DNA of 64,000 bases from JBBROS01 sp965213855 (lineage in GTDB: Bacteria; Pseudomonadota; Alphaproteobacteria; Acetobacterales; Acetobacteraceae): NCBI GenBank assembly GCA_965213855.1, contig CBDCAA010000008.1:1674001-1738000 (forward strand), read 5' to 3'. Positions within the stretch are counted from its first letter, which is position 1. The number at the start of each line of letters is the position of its first letter. Below are positions 50,886-61,787 of this stretch, in pieces. A program made the position numbers and the translations under genes. The notes under the pieces were generated by a model, which saw only the letters and a program-made list of their open reading frames with translations, ran no database searches and had not been told where the DNA came from.

Positions 50886-51954
50886 CGTGCGCTCATCCGG
50901 GCGCGGCGCTCGGCGTAGAGGGCGAGGCGCCGGGCGGCCAGAGGTGGGGCGTCGTGCACCTCGGCGAGGTTGGCCGCCGCGGGCAGCTCTTCGGCGCGGT
51001 GGCAGGCGGAGAGGTGGCCGGGTTCGATGTCGTGGAGCACGGGGTCCTCGGTTCGGCAACGGTCGATGACGAAGGGGCAGCGGGTGTGGAAGCGGCACCC
51101 GGGCGGGATGTTGGCCGGGCTCGGCACGTCGCCGCCGGCCACCTGTCTTGCGAGGCGCCGGTGCGGGTCGGGCCGGGGAATCGCGCCAAGCAGCACGCGG
51201 GTATAGGGGTGGCGCGGGTTGGCGAACAGGTCGGCCTTTGCCCCGGTCTCGACGATGCGGCCCAGGTACATGACGGCCACGCGGTCGGCGACGTGCTTCA
51301 CGACGGCGAGGTCGTGGGCGATGAACAGGTAGGACAGGCCGAGCCGGGTCTGCAGATCGTCCAGCAGGTTGATCACCTGCGCCTGGACACTGACGTCGAG
51401 CGCGCTCACGGGCTCATCGAGCACGACGAGCGCCGGCTCGACCGCCAACGCCCGGGCGATGCCGATCCGCTGGCGCTGCCCGCCGGAGAACTCGTGCGGG
51501 TAACGGGCGGACTGGAACGGCTGCAATCCGACGAGCTGCAGCAGCTCGGCAACGCGCGCGCGGCGGGATGCGGCGTCGCCGATCCCGTGCACGAGCAGCG
51601 GCTCGTCGAGGATCTGGCCGACCGTCATGCGCGGGTTGAGCGAGGCGAACGGGTCCTGGAACACGATCTGCAAGCGGCGGCGTATCTGGCGCAGCCCGGT
51701 GCCGCCGAGCGTGGTGATGTCGTCGCCTTCGAAGCGGACCGTCCCGGCGGTGGGCTCGATCAAGCGGAGCACGAGGCGGGCGGTGGTGCTCTTGCCACAG
51801 CCGCTTTCACCGACCAAGGCGAGGGTCTCGCCGCGGGCGAGCGTGAAGCCGAGGCCGTCGACGGCGCGGACGGCGCCGGCGGCGCGCGAGGCGAATAGCC
51901 CTCGGGCCATGGGGTAGTGCTTGGCGAGGCCGTCGACCTCGAGCAACGGCGCGG

Positions 51955-51958
<4 letters not shown>
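50882..51958 (-). CDS. Oligopeptide-type ABC transporter ATP-binding protein (DppF-like, second copy)
   Basis: 358 residues from GTG 51958. Walker A GESGCGKSTTARLVLR, FQDPFASLNPRM, signature FSGGQRQRIGIARALAVEP, Walker B LVVLDEPVSALDVSVQAQVI and Cys tail GCRFHTRCPFVIDRC. It overlaps the preceding ATPase stop (GTGA) and the alcohol-dehydrogenase start. No permease or binding protein is within this cluster, so it must either serve permeases elsewhere or belong to a broken system. Confidence 0.94.
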
Positions 51959-52953
<995 letters not shown>

Positions 52954-52977
52954 AGCGCGGCCGTAGCCCACCCCCAG

Positions 52978-52998
52978 CCCCTCCCTGACAGGGAGGGG
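52978..52998. repeat. Perfect 21-bp palindrome between genes
   Basis: CCCCTCCCTG-A-CAGGGAGGGG is an exact inverted repeat in the gap between the ATPase start and the aldolase stop. It shares the CCCTCCCTGA/TCAGGGAGG core with the element inside trmD, which points to a dispersed family. Confidence 0.75.
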
Positions 52999-53015
52999 AG
53001 GAGGACAGGCCGGTG

Positions 53016-53795
53016 TCAGCTCCGGTAGTCCGGCCGGTCGTTCTCGATCAGGCGGAGGCAGCTTTCCCACATGAAGTCGTAGCGCGCCGGGTCGCCGTCG
53101 CCCTCGAACTGGGCAGCCGTGTGCTCGCAGACCTCGGCGGACGGGAACATAAGCTCCGACCCGCCGGACAGCGCGGCGATCTGCGCCTGGCAGGCGCGCT
53201 CGAGGTAGTAGATGTTGCTGAACGCCTCGGGGATGGTGCGGCCGGCGCAGAGCAGCCCGTGGTTGGCGAGGATCATCGACTGGTGGGTCGGGCCGAGGTC
53301 GGCGACCAGGCGCTCGCGTTCGTCCAGTTCGAGGGCGATGCCCTCATAGCCGTGGTAGGCGAGCTTGCCGTAGAACTTGAGCGCGTGCTGGCTGATCGGC
53401 AGCAAGCCCTGCTTCTGGGCGGCGACGGCCATGCCGGCGGCGGTGTGGGTGTGGATCACGCACATCAGGTCCTCGCGGGCGGCGTGGATGGCCGAATGGA
53501 TCGTGAAGCCGGCCGCATTGACGCGGCGGGTGCTCTGGGACCCGTCCTCGACGACGTTGCCGTCCAGGTCGATCTTGACCAGATCGGACGCCCGCATCTC
53601 GTGGAACATGCGGCCATACTGGTTGATCAGAAAGTGGTGCTCCGGCCCCGGCACGCGGGCGCTGATGTGCGTGTAGATGAGGTCGGTCATCCGGTAGTGG
53701 GCGACGACGCGATAGAGGGCCGCCAGGTCGACGCGGACCTTCCATTCGGCCTCGGACACGCCGTGGAGGGTGGCGGGCGGGGTGGCGACGTTCAT
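53016..53795 (-). CDS. Class II aldolase/adducin family protein
   Basis: 259 residues. Metal His residues in CVIHTHTAAGMAVAAQ (His-x-His) and in the MILANHGLLCAG block, and the TDLIYTHISARVPG start, mark the family (fuculose-phosphate-aldolase fold). Some members decarboxylate or act on sugar acids. AAAGGAGCCC precedes ATG 53795. It is downstream of the 2-hydroxyacid dehydrogenase gene on the same strand; together with the Fe-dehydrogenase this looks like a small catabolic cluster. Confidence 0.93.
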   Translation of the reverse strand: MNVATPPATLHGVSEAEWKVRVDLAALYRVVAHYRMTDLIYTHISARVPGPEHHFLINQYGRMFHEMRASDLVKIDLDGNVVEDGSQSTRRVNAAGFTIHSAIHAAREDLMCVIHTHTAAGMAVAAQKQGLLPISQHALKFYGKLAYHGYEGIALELDERERLVADLGPTHQSMILANHGLLCAGRTIPEAFSNIYYLERACQAQIAALSGGSELMFPSAEVCEHTAAQFEGDGDPARYDFMWESCLRLIENDRPDYRS

Positions 53796-53866
53796 GGTAG
53801 GGCTCCTTTCGGGTTGGTGGATGGTCGCGCCGGGCCCGGGACGGGTCAAGCAATGGATAGGCCAGC

Positions 53867-54805
53867 TTAATAGCCGCGGGCCGGATCGAACAGGTTCGGT
53901 GGTGTATCGCCGCGCTCGAAGGCGGCGATCGCATCCGCGACATAGCGGGCGCGGGCCGGGCGGGAGGCGAGCGAGGCGATATGGGGCGTGACGATCACCT
54001 TGGGGTGGGACCAGGCCGGGTCTTCCGCGGGCAGCGGCTCGGTATCGAACACGTCGAGGAACGCGCCGGACAGGTGGCCCGCGTCGAGCGCGGCGAGCAG
54101 GTCCGGCAGGACCAGCTGCGGACCGCGGCCTGAATTGATGACGGCGGCTCCGGAGGGGAGCAGCGCCAGGGTTTCGGCGCGAAGCGCGCCCTTCGTCTCC
54201 GGCGTGTCGGGCAGGAGATTGATGAGCAGGTCCGACTGCGCGAGGAACGCATCGCGATCGGCTGCACCGCCGAAGCACTCGACACCAGGGATGGTCTTGC
54301 GGGAGCGGGACCAACCCGCGACCCTGAAGCCAAGCGCGCGCAGCATCTCGGCCGCGCGGATGCCGAGATTGCCCATGCCCATGATGCCGGCGCGTGTGTC
54401 CGCGGCGGTTCGGGCGGTGTCGAAGTGGTCCCAGCGGCGGGCGCGTTGGCCGGCGACGATGCGGGGCAAGCCGCGGAGCAAGCTGAGTGCGCCAAGGCAG
54501 ACGTATTCGCCCATCCGCTGGGCCGTCTCGTCGCCGCCCATGCGGACGATGCCGACGTGGCGCGGCCACGCCGGATCGGACGTGATGTGGTCGACGCCGG
54601 CGCCGCTGCTGAGGATCAGACGCAGGTTGGGCATGCTCGCAAGCAGGCCGTGGGGCGGTGACCAGACGAAGGCGTAGGCAACCTCCTCCGGGCCAACAGC
54701 CGGGTCATGCAGCCAGCGGACCTCCAAATCCGGCGCGACGGCCTGCAAGCAGTCGCGCCAGTCCGCGACCGCGTCCTTGCCGCCCGAGTTCACGAGGATG
54801 ATCAT
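53867..54805 (-). CDS. ghrA: 2-Hydroxyacid dehydrogenase (GhrA-like)
   Basis: 312 residues, D-isomer-specific 2-hydroxyacid dehydrogenase family. NAD motif GIMGMGNLGIRAAEMLRALG, INSGRGPQLVLPDL, FDTEPLPAEDPAW (Glu pair) and PHIASLASRP (catalytic His). Could reduce glyoxylate or hydroxypyruvate, in keeping with the isomerase and glycolate oxidase genes elsewhere in the window. The ATG 54805 is chosen because upstream residues are Arg/Ser-rich and unlike the family. Divergent from the TPR-glycosyltransferase gene. Confidence 0.9.
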   Translation of the reverse strand: MIILVNSGGKDAVADWRDCLQAVAPDLEVRWLHDPAVGPEEVAYAFVWSPPHGLLASMPNLRLILSSGAGVDHITSDPAWPRHVGIVRMGGDETAQRMGEYVCLGALSLLRGLPRIVAGQRARRWDHFDTARTAADTRAGIMGMGNLGIRAAEMLRALGFRVAGWSRSRKTIPGVECFGGAADRDAFLAQSDLLINLLPDTPETKGALRAETLALLPSGAAVINSGRGPQLVLPDLLAALDAGHLSGAFLDVFDTEPLPAEDPAWSHPKVIVTPHIASLASRPARARYVADAIAAFERGDTPPNLFDPARGY

Positions 54806-54845
54806 GCAGCGCCCCGACCGTGACGGGCAGATGGTGCGAGACGGG

Positions 54846-56273
54846 ATGACGCAGCGCAACATGGGATTGGCCGACGCCGTGCGCGGGTCCTACCAGGCGC
54901 TTCAAGCCGGCGACTACGTCCTGGCGCGCGACCTGGCCGCGGGTTGGACCGAAGACCCGGGGGCGGCACTGCTGCACGCGCTGGCGTGCGTGGGCGCCGG
55001 GGATGTCGACGGCGGCGCGGCGGTGCTGGACGGGATCGCTCGGGCGAACCCGGCGGCGCAGCACCCGGCGCTCGACATGGCGGAGCTGCTGCGGCGGCAT
55101 GGTCGGGACCCGTTGCCTCTGCTGCGGACGGCGGTGCGTCTCGCCCCGGCGCACACGCTCCTCCTAAGCGCCATGGCGACGGCGCTGGTGGATGCAGGCA
55201 CGATCGCGGAGGCGGCGGAGGCGTTCGGGCGCGTGACCCGGCTGGCCCCGGACAATGCAGGCGCATGGTCCAACCTCGGCAAGGTGCTCGCCGCGCAGAA
55301 CCGGTTCGCCGAGGCCGGCCGCGCATTCGAGCGGGCGGTCGGATTGCCCGGGGCAACGCCGCAGGTCCGGCTGAACCAGGCGGTCGCGACGCTCAAGTCG
55401 GGCGAGCTGGCGCTTGGATGGCCGCAATTCCACGCCCGCCACACGCTGCCGGGGCGTCCGGCGCCGCCCGAAGGACCCACGCTGCGATCGCTCGCAGGGG
55501 TTGCGGGCAAGGCGGTATTGCTGCTGCACAACGAGGGCTTTGGCGACACGCTCCAATTCATCCGCTACGCGCCGATGCTGACGGCCGCGGGCGCGCACGT
55601 GTCGGTCCTTGCGCCCCCACAGCTCCGGCGCCTGCTGCGGGACAGCGGCATCGACGCGGTCGACGGCGCCGTTTCTGCCCATGACGCATGGTGCCACATC
55701 CCCGATCTACCCGGCGTGTTCGGGACGACGCTGGAGACGATCCCCGCCCCCCTCCCGTACCTGCACGCCGATCCGGCGCGGGTCGGCCATTGGGCCGCGC
55801 GGCTGTCACCGATACGGCCGGGCGTGCGACGGGTCGGGCTGGTCTGGGCGGGAGAGGCGCGGCTGCACGATGCGGGCGCGGTTTGGACGGACCGGATGCG
55901 CAGCATCGCGCCCGACCGGATCGGGCCCCTGCTCGAGACGCCCGGCGTCGATTGGGTCAGCCTGCAGTTCGGCCAAGCGCCACCGCCGGGCATGCACGAC
56001 ATCATGACCCACGTGACTGATTTCGCGGATACGGCCGCGATCGTGGCGTCGCTGGACGAGGTCGTCAGCGTCGACACCGCGGTGGCCCACTTGGCCGCAG
56101 CCATGGGCAAGCCGGTTGTGCTGCTGGACCGCTACGACAATTGCTGGCGCTGGTTGAGCGGGCGAACCGATAGCCCGTGGTACCCCGGGGTTTTGCGGAT
56201 CGTCCGGCAGGCCGAACCCGGCGATTGGGACGGTGTTCTGCGGCAAGTGGGGAGCATGTTCGGCGCCCGGTGA
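54846..56273 (+). CDS. TPR protein fused to a GT9-like glycosyltransferase domain
   Basis: 475 residues. N-terminal half (about 10-180) holds TPR-type repeats (SYQALQAGDYVLARDLAAGW, DNAGAWSNLGKVLAAQNRFA and EAGRAFERAVGLPG). The C-terminal half (about 215-470) is a GT-B-type domain with the heptosyltransferase-like SVDTAVAHLAAAMGKPVVLL and a Gly-rich LLHNEGFGDTLQFIRYAPML. Probably transfers sugar to a protein or polysaccharide. The start could be ATG 54846 or 54861. The next gene is a 2OG-type oxygenase. Confidence 0.85.
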   Translation: MTQRNMGLADAVRGSYQALQAGDYVLARDLAAGWTEDPGAALLHALACVGAGDVDGGAAVLDGIARANPAAQHPALDMAELLRRHGRDPLPLLRTAVRLAPAHTLLLSAMATALVDAGTIAEAAEAFGRVTRLAPDNAGAWSNLGKVLAAQNRFAEAGRAFERAVGLPGATPQVRLNQAVATLKSGELALGWPQFHARHTLPGRPAPPEGPTLRSLAGVAGKAVLLLHNEGFGDTLQFIRYAPMLTAAGAHVSVLAPPQLRRLLRDSGIDAVDGAVSAHDAWCHIPDLPGVFGTTLETIPAPLPYLHADPARVGHWAARLSPIRPGVRRVGLVWAGEARLHDAGAVWTDRMRSIAPDRIGPLLETPGVDWVSLQFGQAPPPGMHDIMTHVTDFADTAAIVASLDEVVSVDTAVAHLAAAMGKPVVLLDRYDNCWRWLSGRTDSPWYPGVLRIVRQAEPGDWDGVLRQVGSMFGAR

Positions 56274-56371
56274 GTGGCGCCCGCGGCGGCATGCGCGACC
56301 GCGCCGCTTGACAGCGCGCTACCAGCGGCGGCGTGTTCGGCCCGACGACGCCCGAATCAAGGAAACCCTCG

Positions 56372-57007
56372 ATGGCGATGGAGATCGCCGTGCGCGGCCT
56401 GTTCGCGACCCCTGTCGCCGCGGTGCTGCTGCCCGGTGCCGAGGCCCGCAACGCCCGGCTGCAGGCCACCATCCTGGAGCGCCGCCGCCAGCACGACTCC
56501 ATCCAGTCCTCAAATGCCGGTGGCTGGCACTCGTCGCGCGACCTCGATGCCTGGGGCGGCCCCGAGGCGGTCGAGGTGCTCGCCGCGGCCAAGGCCGTCG
56601 CGACGCAGCTCACCGCCGACCGGTTCGGCGCCCCCGTCAAGCCCGCCTGGACCGTGCAGGCCTGGGCCAACGTGAACGGCCCGGGCGACGCCAACATCGC
56701 GCACTACCACGCCGGCTCGTTCTGGTCCGGCACCTACTACGTCGACGATGGCGGCTGTGCGGCGGACCCCGCGCTCGGCGGCGGGTTCGAGATGATCGAC
56801 CCGCGCGGCGCCGCGCCGGCGATGTATGCGCCGACCTTGCGCTTCGCCGGCGAGGACGGGCAGTCCGCGGGCAGCGCCGAGACGATCCAGCCCAGGCCCG
56901 GCCTGCTGTTCCTGTTCCCCTCGTGGCTCATGCACCAGGTCCGGCCTTACCGGGGCGCGAGCCTGCGCATCTCCGTCGCCTTCAACCTCGGCCTCGCCGC
57001 CGCATGA
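56372..57007 (+). CDS. 2OG-Fe(II) oxygenase family (TIGR02466-like)
   Basis: 211 residues. The Fe ligands appear as His-x-His in IAHYHAGSFWSGTYYVD and the second His in FPSWLMHQVRPYRG, followed by the Arg that holds 2-oxoglutarate (SLRISVAF). WANVNGPGD is typical of this subfamily. It would hydroxylate a small molecule or a peptide; the substrate is unknown. AAGGAA precedes ATG 56372. Its TGA overlaps the glpR ATG (ATGA), so glpR is translationally coupled to it. Confidence 0.85.
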   Translation: MAMEIAVRGLFATPVAAVLLPGAEARNARLQATILERRRQHDSIQSSNAGGWHSSRDLDAWGGPEAVEVLAAAKAVATQLTADRFGAPVKPAWTVQAWANVNGPGDANIAHYHAGSFWSGTYYVDDGGCAADPALGGGFEMIDPRGAAPAMYAPTLRFAGEDGQSAGSAETIQPRPGLLFLFPSWLMHQVRPYRGASLRISVAFNLGLAAA

Positions 57008-57870
57008 TCGACCCGTCGTCCGGCCGCCCGGCGCCCCGCCGCCTGCAGGAAATCCTCGGCATCGCGCGCGACATCGGCCGCGTCTCCGTCGACGACCTCG
57101 CCGCCCGCTTCGCCGTCACCCCGCAGACCATCCGCCGCGACCTGAACGAACTCTGCGACAGCCGCCGCCTCACCCGCGTGCACGGGGGCGCCATCCTCGC
57201 CTCGGGCGTCGAGAACCTGGCCTACGACGACCGCAAGCTCGTCTCCCAGCCGCACAAGCGCCTGATCGGCGAGGCCGCCGCCCGCCTCGTCGCCGACAAC
57301 TCCTCCCTGTTCATCAATCTCGGCACCACCACCGAAGAGGTCGCCCGCGCCCTCTCCGCCCACACCGGCCTTCTCGTCATCACCAACAACCTCCAGGTCG
57401 CGGCCGGGCTGCATCGCCACAAGGGCATCGAGGTGATCCTCTCGGGCGGCACCGTGCGCCGCAGCGACGGCGGCCTGGTCGGCGCCGCCGCCGTCGAGCA
57501 CATCGGCCAGTTCCGCACCGACCTCGCCGTCATCGGCACATCGGCCATCGACGCCGACGGCACCCTGCTCGACTTCGACATCCGCGAGGTCCAGGTCTCC
57601 CAGGCGATCATCCGCAATGCCCGCCGGGTCGTCCTGGTCGCCGACGGCAGCAAGTTCCTGCGCACCGCCCCGGTCCGCATCGCCCACCTGTCGGACGTCG
57701 ACGCCCTGGTCACCGACCGCCTGCCTTCGCCGGCATCCGTCGCCGCGCTTTGCGAGCTGAACGGGGTCGAGGTGGTGGAAGCCGGCGGCCCGGTCGAAAC
57801 GGACGAGGGCACCAACGGAAACTCGAATGTTCGAACGAAAGTTCCATTTGAGCACTTGAGGCGCGTTTAA
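57004..57870 (+). CDS. glpR: DeoR-family glycerol-3-phosphate regulon repressor
   Basis: 288 residues. Winged helix (RRLQEILGIARDIGRVSVDD, then LAARFAVTPQTIRRDLNELC) and a DeoRC sugar-phosphate domain (LFINLGTTTEEVARALSAHT, VILSGGTVRRSDGGLVGAAA and VLVADGSKFLR). GlpR represses glycerol genes and is released by glycerol-3-phosphate. It lies directly upstream of glpD, and possible operator sequences occur at its own 3' end and just after it. Overlaps the oxygenase stop by 4 bp. Confidence 0.93.
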   Translation: MIDPSSGRPAPRRLQEILGIARDIGRVSVDDLAARFAVTPQTIRRDLNELCDSRRLTRVHGGAILASGVENLAYDDRKLVSQPHKRLIGEAAARLVADNSSLFINLGTTTEEVARALSAHTGLLVITNNLQVAAGLHRHKGIEVILSGGTVRRSDGGLVGAAAVEHIGQFRTDLAVIGTSAIDADGTLLDFDIREVQVSQAIIRNARRVVLVADGSKFLRTAPVRIAHLSDVDALVTDRLPSPASVAALCELNGVEVVEAGGPVETDEGTNGNSNVRTKVPFEHLRRV

Positions 57871-57876
57871 CTTTCG
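57826..57876 (+). promoter_or_regulatory. Candidate GlpR operator upstream of glpD
   Basis: AATGTTCGAA at 57826 matches one half of the Escherichia coli GlpR operator, as I remember it. CGAAAGTT (57836-57843) and AACTTTCG (57869-57876) are perfect inverted copies about 25 bp apart. All lie at the glpR end and in the glpR-glpD gap, where a repressor would act on glpD. Confidence 0.5.
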
Positions 57877-57935
57877 GCTTAGTGTCGAGCCAACGGGACC
57901 GCGCCGACGGCCCGACGGGAGACACCATCCGTCCG

Positions 57936-59471
57936 ATGCTCAACCAAGACTCCGCCATCGTCGACCTCGCCGTGATCGGCGGCGGCATCAACGGCTGCGG
58001 CATCGCCCGCGACGCGGTCGGCCGCGGCTGGTCGGTCTTCCTGTGCGAAGCCGACGACCTCGCCTCCGCCACCTCGTCCGCCTCCACCAAGCTCGTGCAT
58101 GGCGGCCTACGCTACCTCGAATACTACGAGTTCCGCCTGGTGCGCGAAGCGCTGATGGAGCGTGAGGTGCTGTGGAGCGTGGCACCGCACATCGTCTGGC
58201 CGCTGCGCTTCATCCTGCCCCACCACAAGGGTCTGCGCCCGGCCTGGCTGCTTCGCCTCGGCCTGTTCCTCTACGACCATCTCGGCGGCCGCAAACGCCT
58301 GCCCGCGACCGCGATGAAGAACCTCCGCACCGACCCGGCCGGACGCTGCCTCAAGCCCGTCTACACCCTCGCCTTCGAGTACTCCGACTGCTGGGTCGAG
58401 GACTCCCGGATGGTCGTGCTGAACGCCCGCGACGCCGCCGAGCGCGGCGCCACCGTCGCCACCCGCACCCGCTGCATCGGCGCCGAACGCGACGGCGACC
58501 TCTGGCGCCTCACCCTCCAGGCCGACGGGGAGGAGCCGACCGCGCTCCGCGCCCGCGCCCTGGTGAACGCCGCCGGCCCCTGGGTCGGCGAGGTGCTGCA
58601 GACCGTGCTGCGCGCCAACGCCCCGGCCAAGGTCCGCATGGTCAAGGGCAGCCACATCGTCGTCCCGCGCCTCTACCCCGAGGACCACTGCTACATCTTC
58701 CAGAACGCCGACCAGCGCATCTTCTTCGTCATTCCCTACGAGCAGGACTTCTCCCTCATCGGCACCACCGACCTCGACTACGAGGGCGACCCGCGGGATG
58801 TCAGGGCCTCGTCCGAGGAGATCGCCTATCTCTGCGCCGGCGCCAGCGAATACCTGAGCACGCCCGTGACCCCGGACCAGGTCGTCTGGACCTACTCCGG
58901 CGTGCGCCCCCTCTATGACGACGGCGCATCGAAGGCCCAGGCCGCCACCCGCGACTACGTGCTGGAGCTGGACGCCCCGACCGGCCAGGCGGCGCAGGTC
59001 TCCATCTTCGGCGGCAAGATCACCACCTATCGCCGCCTGGCCGAGGCCGTGCTGGCGAAGCTCGCCCCCCATCTCCCCGCCGCCACCAAGCAGGCCGAAG
59101 GCTGGACCGGCCACGCCCCGCTCCCCGGCGGCGACTTCGCCTTCGACGGCTTCGACGCGCTCCTGCAGACCATGCGCGTCCGCTACCCCTTCGTGGCCGC
59201 CCGCACCATGCGCCGCCTGCTCCGCGCCTACGGCACCTGCGTCGCCGAGCTGCTCGGCAGCGCCACCACCCCGGCCGACCTGGGCCGGGTCTACGGCGCC
59301 GACCTGACGCATGCCGAGCTGCGCTACCTCGTCCATCGCGAATGGGTGCGCGTCGCCGCCGACGTGGTGTGGCGCCGCTCGAAGCTCGGCCTGCGCATGA
59401 CGAAGGACCAGATCGCCGACGTCGACGCGGCGTTGGCCGCCATCCTGTCGCACCAGGACCAGGCAGCGTGA
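57936..59471 (+). CDS. glpD: Aerobic glycerol-3-phosphate dehydrogenase
   Basis: 511 residues. FAD motif LAVIGGGINGCGIARDAVGR, TKLVHGGLRYLEYYEFRLVR, VRMVKGSHIVVPRLY, FFVIPYEQDFSLIGTTDLDY and the TYSGVRPLYDDG block. Oxidises glycerol-3-phosphate to dihydroxyacetone phosphate and passes electrons to quinone at the inner membrane. ATG 57936 is close to the Rossmann start; a GTG at 57882 would add 18 residues. Its stop overlaps the glpS start (GTGA). First gene of the glycerol operon after glpR. Confidence 0.95.
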   Translation: MLNQDSAIVDLAVIGGGINGCGIARDAVGRGWSVFLCEADDLASATSSASTKLVHGGLRYLEYYEFRLVREALMEREVLWSVAPHIVWPLRFILPHHKGLRPAWLLRLGLFLYDHLGGRKRLPATAMKNLRTDPAGRCLKPVYTLAFEYSDCWVEDSRMVVLNARDAAERGATVATRTRCIGAERDGDLWRLTLQADGEEPTALRARALVNAAGPWVGEVLQTVLRANAPAKVRMVKGSHIVVPRLYPEDHCYIFQNADQRIFFVIPYEQDFSLIGTTDLDYEGDPRDVRASSEEIAYLCAGASEYLSTPVTPDQVVWTYSGVRPLYDDGASKAQAATRDYVLELDAPTGQAAQVSIFGGKITTYRRLAEAVLAKLAPHLPAATKQAEGWTGHAPLPGGDFAFDGFDALLQTMRVRYPFVAARTMRRLLRAYGTCVAELLGSATTPADLGRVYGADLTHAELRYLVHREWVRVAADVVWRRSKLGLRMTKDQIADVDAALAAILSHQDQAA

Positions 59472-60553
59472 GCCTCGTTCTAGACAGGATCGGCTTCGTC
59501 GATGGGCCGGAAACGCACATCCACGACGTATCGTTGACGCTCGCACGCGGGAAGCTGCACGTGCTGCTCGGCCCCACGCTCTCCGGCAAGACCACGCTCA
59601 TGCGGCTGATGGCCGGGCTCGACAAGCCCAGCACCGGCCGCCTCCTGCTCGACGGCGCCGACATCACTGGCCGCCCGGTCCGCAAGCGGTCGGTCGCGAT
59701 GGTGTACCAGCAATTCGTCAACTACCCCAACCTGACCGTGTATGAGAATATCGCCTCGCCCCTGCGCGTCGCCGGGACCGCCCGCGCGGACATTCGCGAG
59801 CGCGTCGCCCACGCCGCCAAGCTGCTCCGGCTGGAGCCGATGCTGGACCGCATGCCCGCCCAGCTCTCCGGCGGCCAGCAACAGCGGACCGCGATCGCTC
59901 GGGCTTTGGTCAAGCGCGCCGAGCTGGTTCTCCTCGACGAACCCCTCGGCAACCTCGACTACAAGCTCCGCGAGGAGCTGCGCGAGGAACTGCCGCGCCT
60001 GTTCGCCGAGACCGGCGCCATCCTGGTCTACGCCACCACCGAACCGACCGAGGCCATGCTCCTCGGCGGCGACACCGCCGCGCTGTCCGAAGGGCGCCTC
60101 GTCCAGTTCGGCCCGGCCGCCACCCTCTATCGCCATCCCGCCACCATCGAGGCCGCACGCGCCTTCTCCGACCCGCCGCTGAACGAGATGCTGCTCGCCA
60201 AGCGCGGCCCCATGGTCGCGACCGACCACGGCGACCGCCCGGCCCCGCTCGCCCTGCAAGGCTTCCCCGACGGCGCCTACCGCATGGGTGTCCGCGCCGA
60301 GGCCGTGACGCTCGGCCCGGCCGCGCCCGGCGCGCTATCGTTCGATGGCGTCGTCTCCGTCAGCGAGATCAACGGCTCCGAAAGCTTCGTCCACGTCATG
60401 CTCGGCGGCGCGGCCTGGGTCTGCCTCGTGCCGGGCGTCTACGAAGGACAGCCCGGTAACGCCGTGACCGTCCACGTCGACGTCGCCCGCGCCTTCCTGT
60501 TCGAGGCCGACGGCTCCGCCATCGCCCCCCGCCGCATGGCCGAGGCGGTCTGA
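59468..60553 (+). CDS. glpS: Glycerol ABC transporter ATP-binding protein GlpS
   Basis: 361 residues from GTG 59468. Walker A GPTLSGKTTLMRLMAG (with Thr-Leu where Ser-Gly/Gln-Gly is usual), signature LSGGQQQRTAIARALVK, Walker B LVLLDEPLGNLDYKL and a C-terminal regulatory OB domain from about 235. One of two distinct ATPases in the rhizobial-type GlpSTPQV glycerol importer. Coupled to glpD. Its stop TGA is followed directly by a 143-bp palindromic element; before that element arrived, glpS and glpT would have overlapped as TGATG. Confidence 0.92.
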   Translation: MSLVLDRIGFVDGPETHIHDVSLTLARGKLHVLLGPTLSGKTTLMRLMAGLDKPSTGRLLLDGADITGRPVRKRSVAMVYQQFVNYPNLTVYENIASPLRVAGTARADIRERVAHAAKLLRLEPMLDRMPAQLSGGQQQRTAIARALVKRAELVLLDEPLGNLDYKLREELREELPRLFAETGAILVYATTEPTEAMLLGGDTAALSEGRLVQFGPAATLYRHPATIEAARAFSDPPLNEMLLAKRGPMVATDHGDRPAPLALQGFPDGAYRMGVRAEAVTLGPAAPGALSFDGVVSVSEINGSESFVHVMLGGAAWVCLVPGVYEGQPGNAVTVHVDVARAFLFEADGSAIAPRRMAEAV

Positions 60554-60696
60554 GTGTTTGACACAAAATGCGCTACGGGGAGTCAGCTGGCGCCCTTTCC
60601 TGAGCACCGGAGCGGAGCGGGCGTTTGGCCCGTAAGCACCGGAGCACAGGGAAAGGGCGTCAGATGACCTCCGTAGTAGCAATTTCGGTCAGACAC
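60554..60696. mobile_element. MITE-like palindromic element between glpS and glpT
   Basis: Almost the whole 143 bp is one imperfect palindrome: GTGTTTGACACAAAATGC plus GCTAC at the left against a right end whose reverse complement is GTGTCTGACCGAAATT plus GCTAC, then CGCCCTTTCC against GGAAAGGGCG. The centre has a small CGGGC-GTTTG-GCCCG stem. TGA flanks it on both sides (60551-60553 and 60697-60699). Removing the element and one TGA copy restores TGATG between the two genes. No transposase is present. Long terminal repeats and a target duplication fit a non-autonomous element. Confidence 0.7.
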
Positions 60697-60698
60697 TG

Positions 60699-61783
<1,085 letters not shown>

Positions 61784-61787
<4 letters not shown>

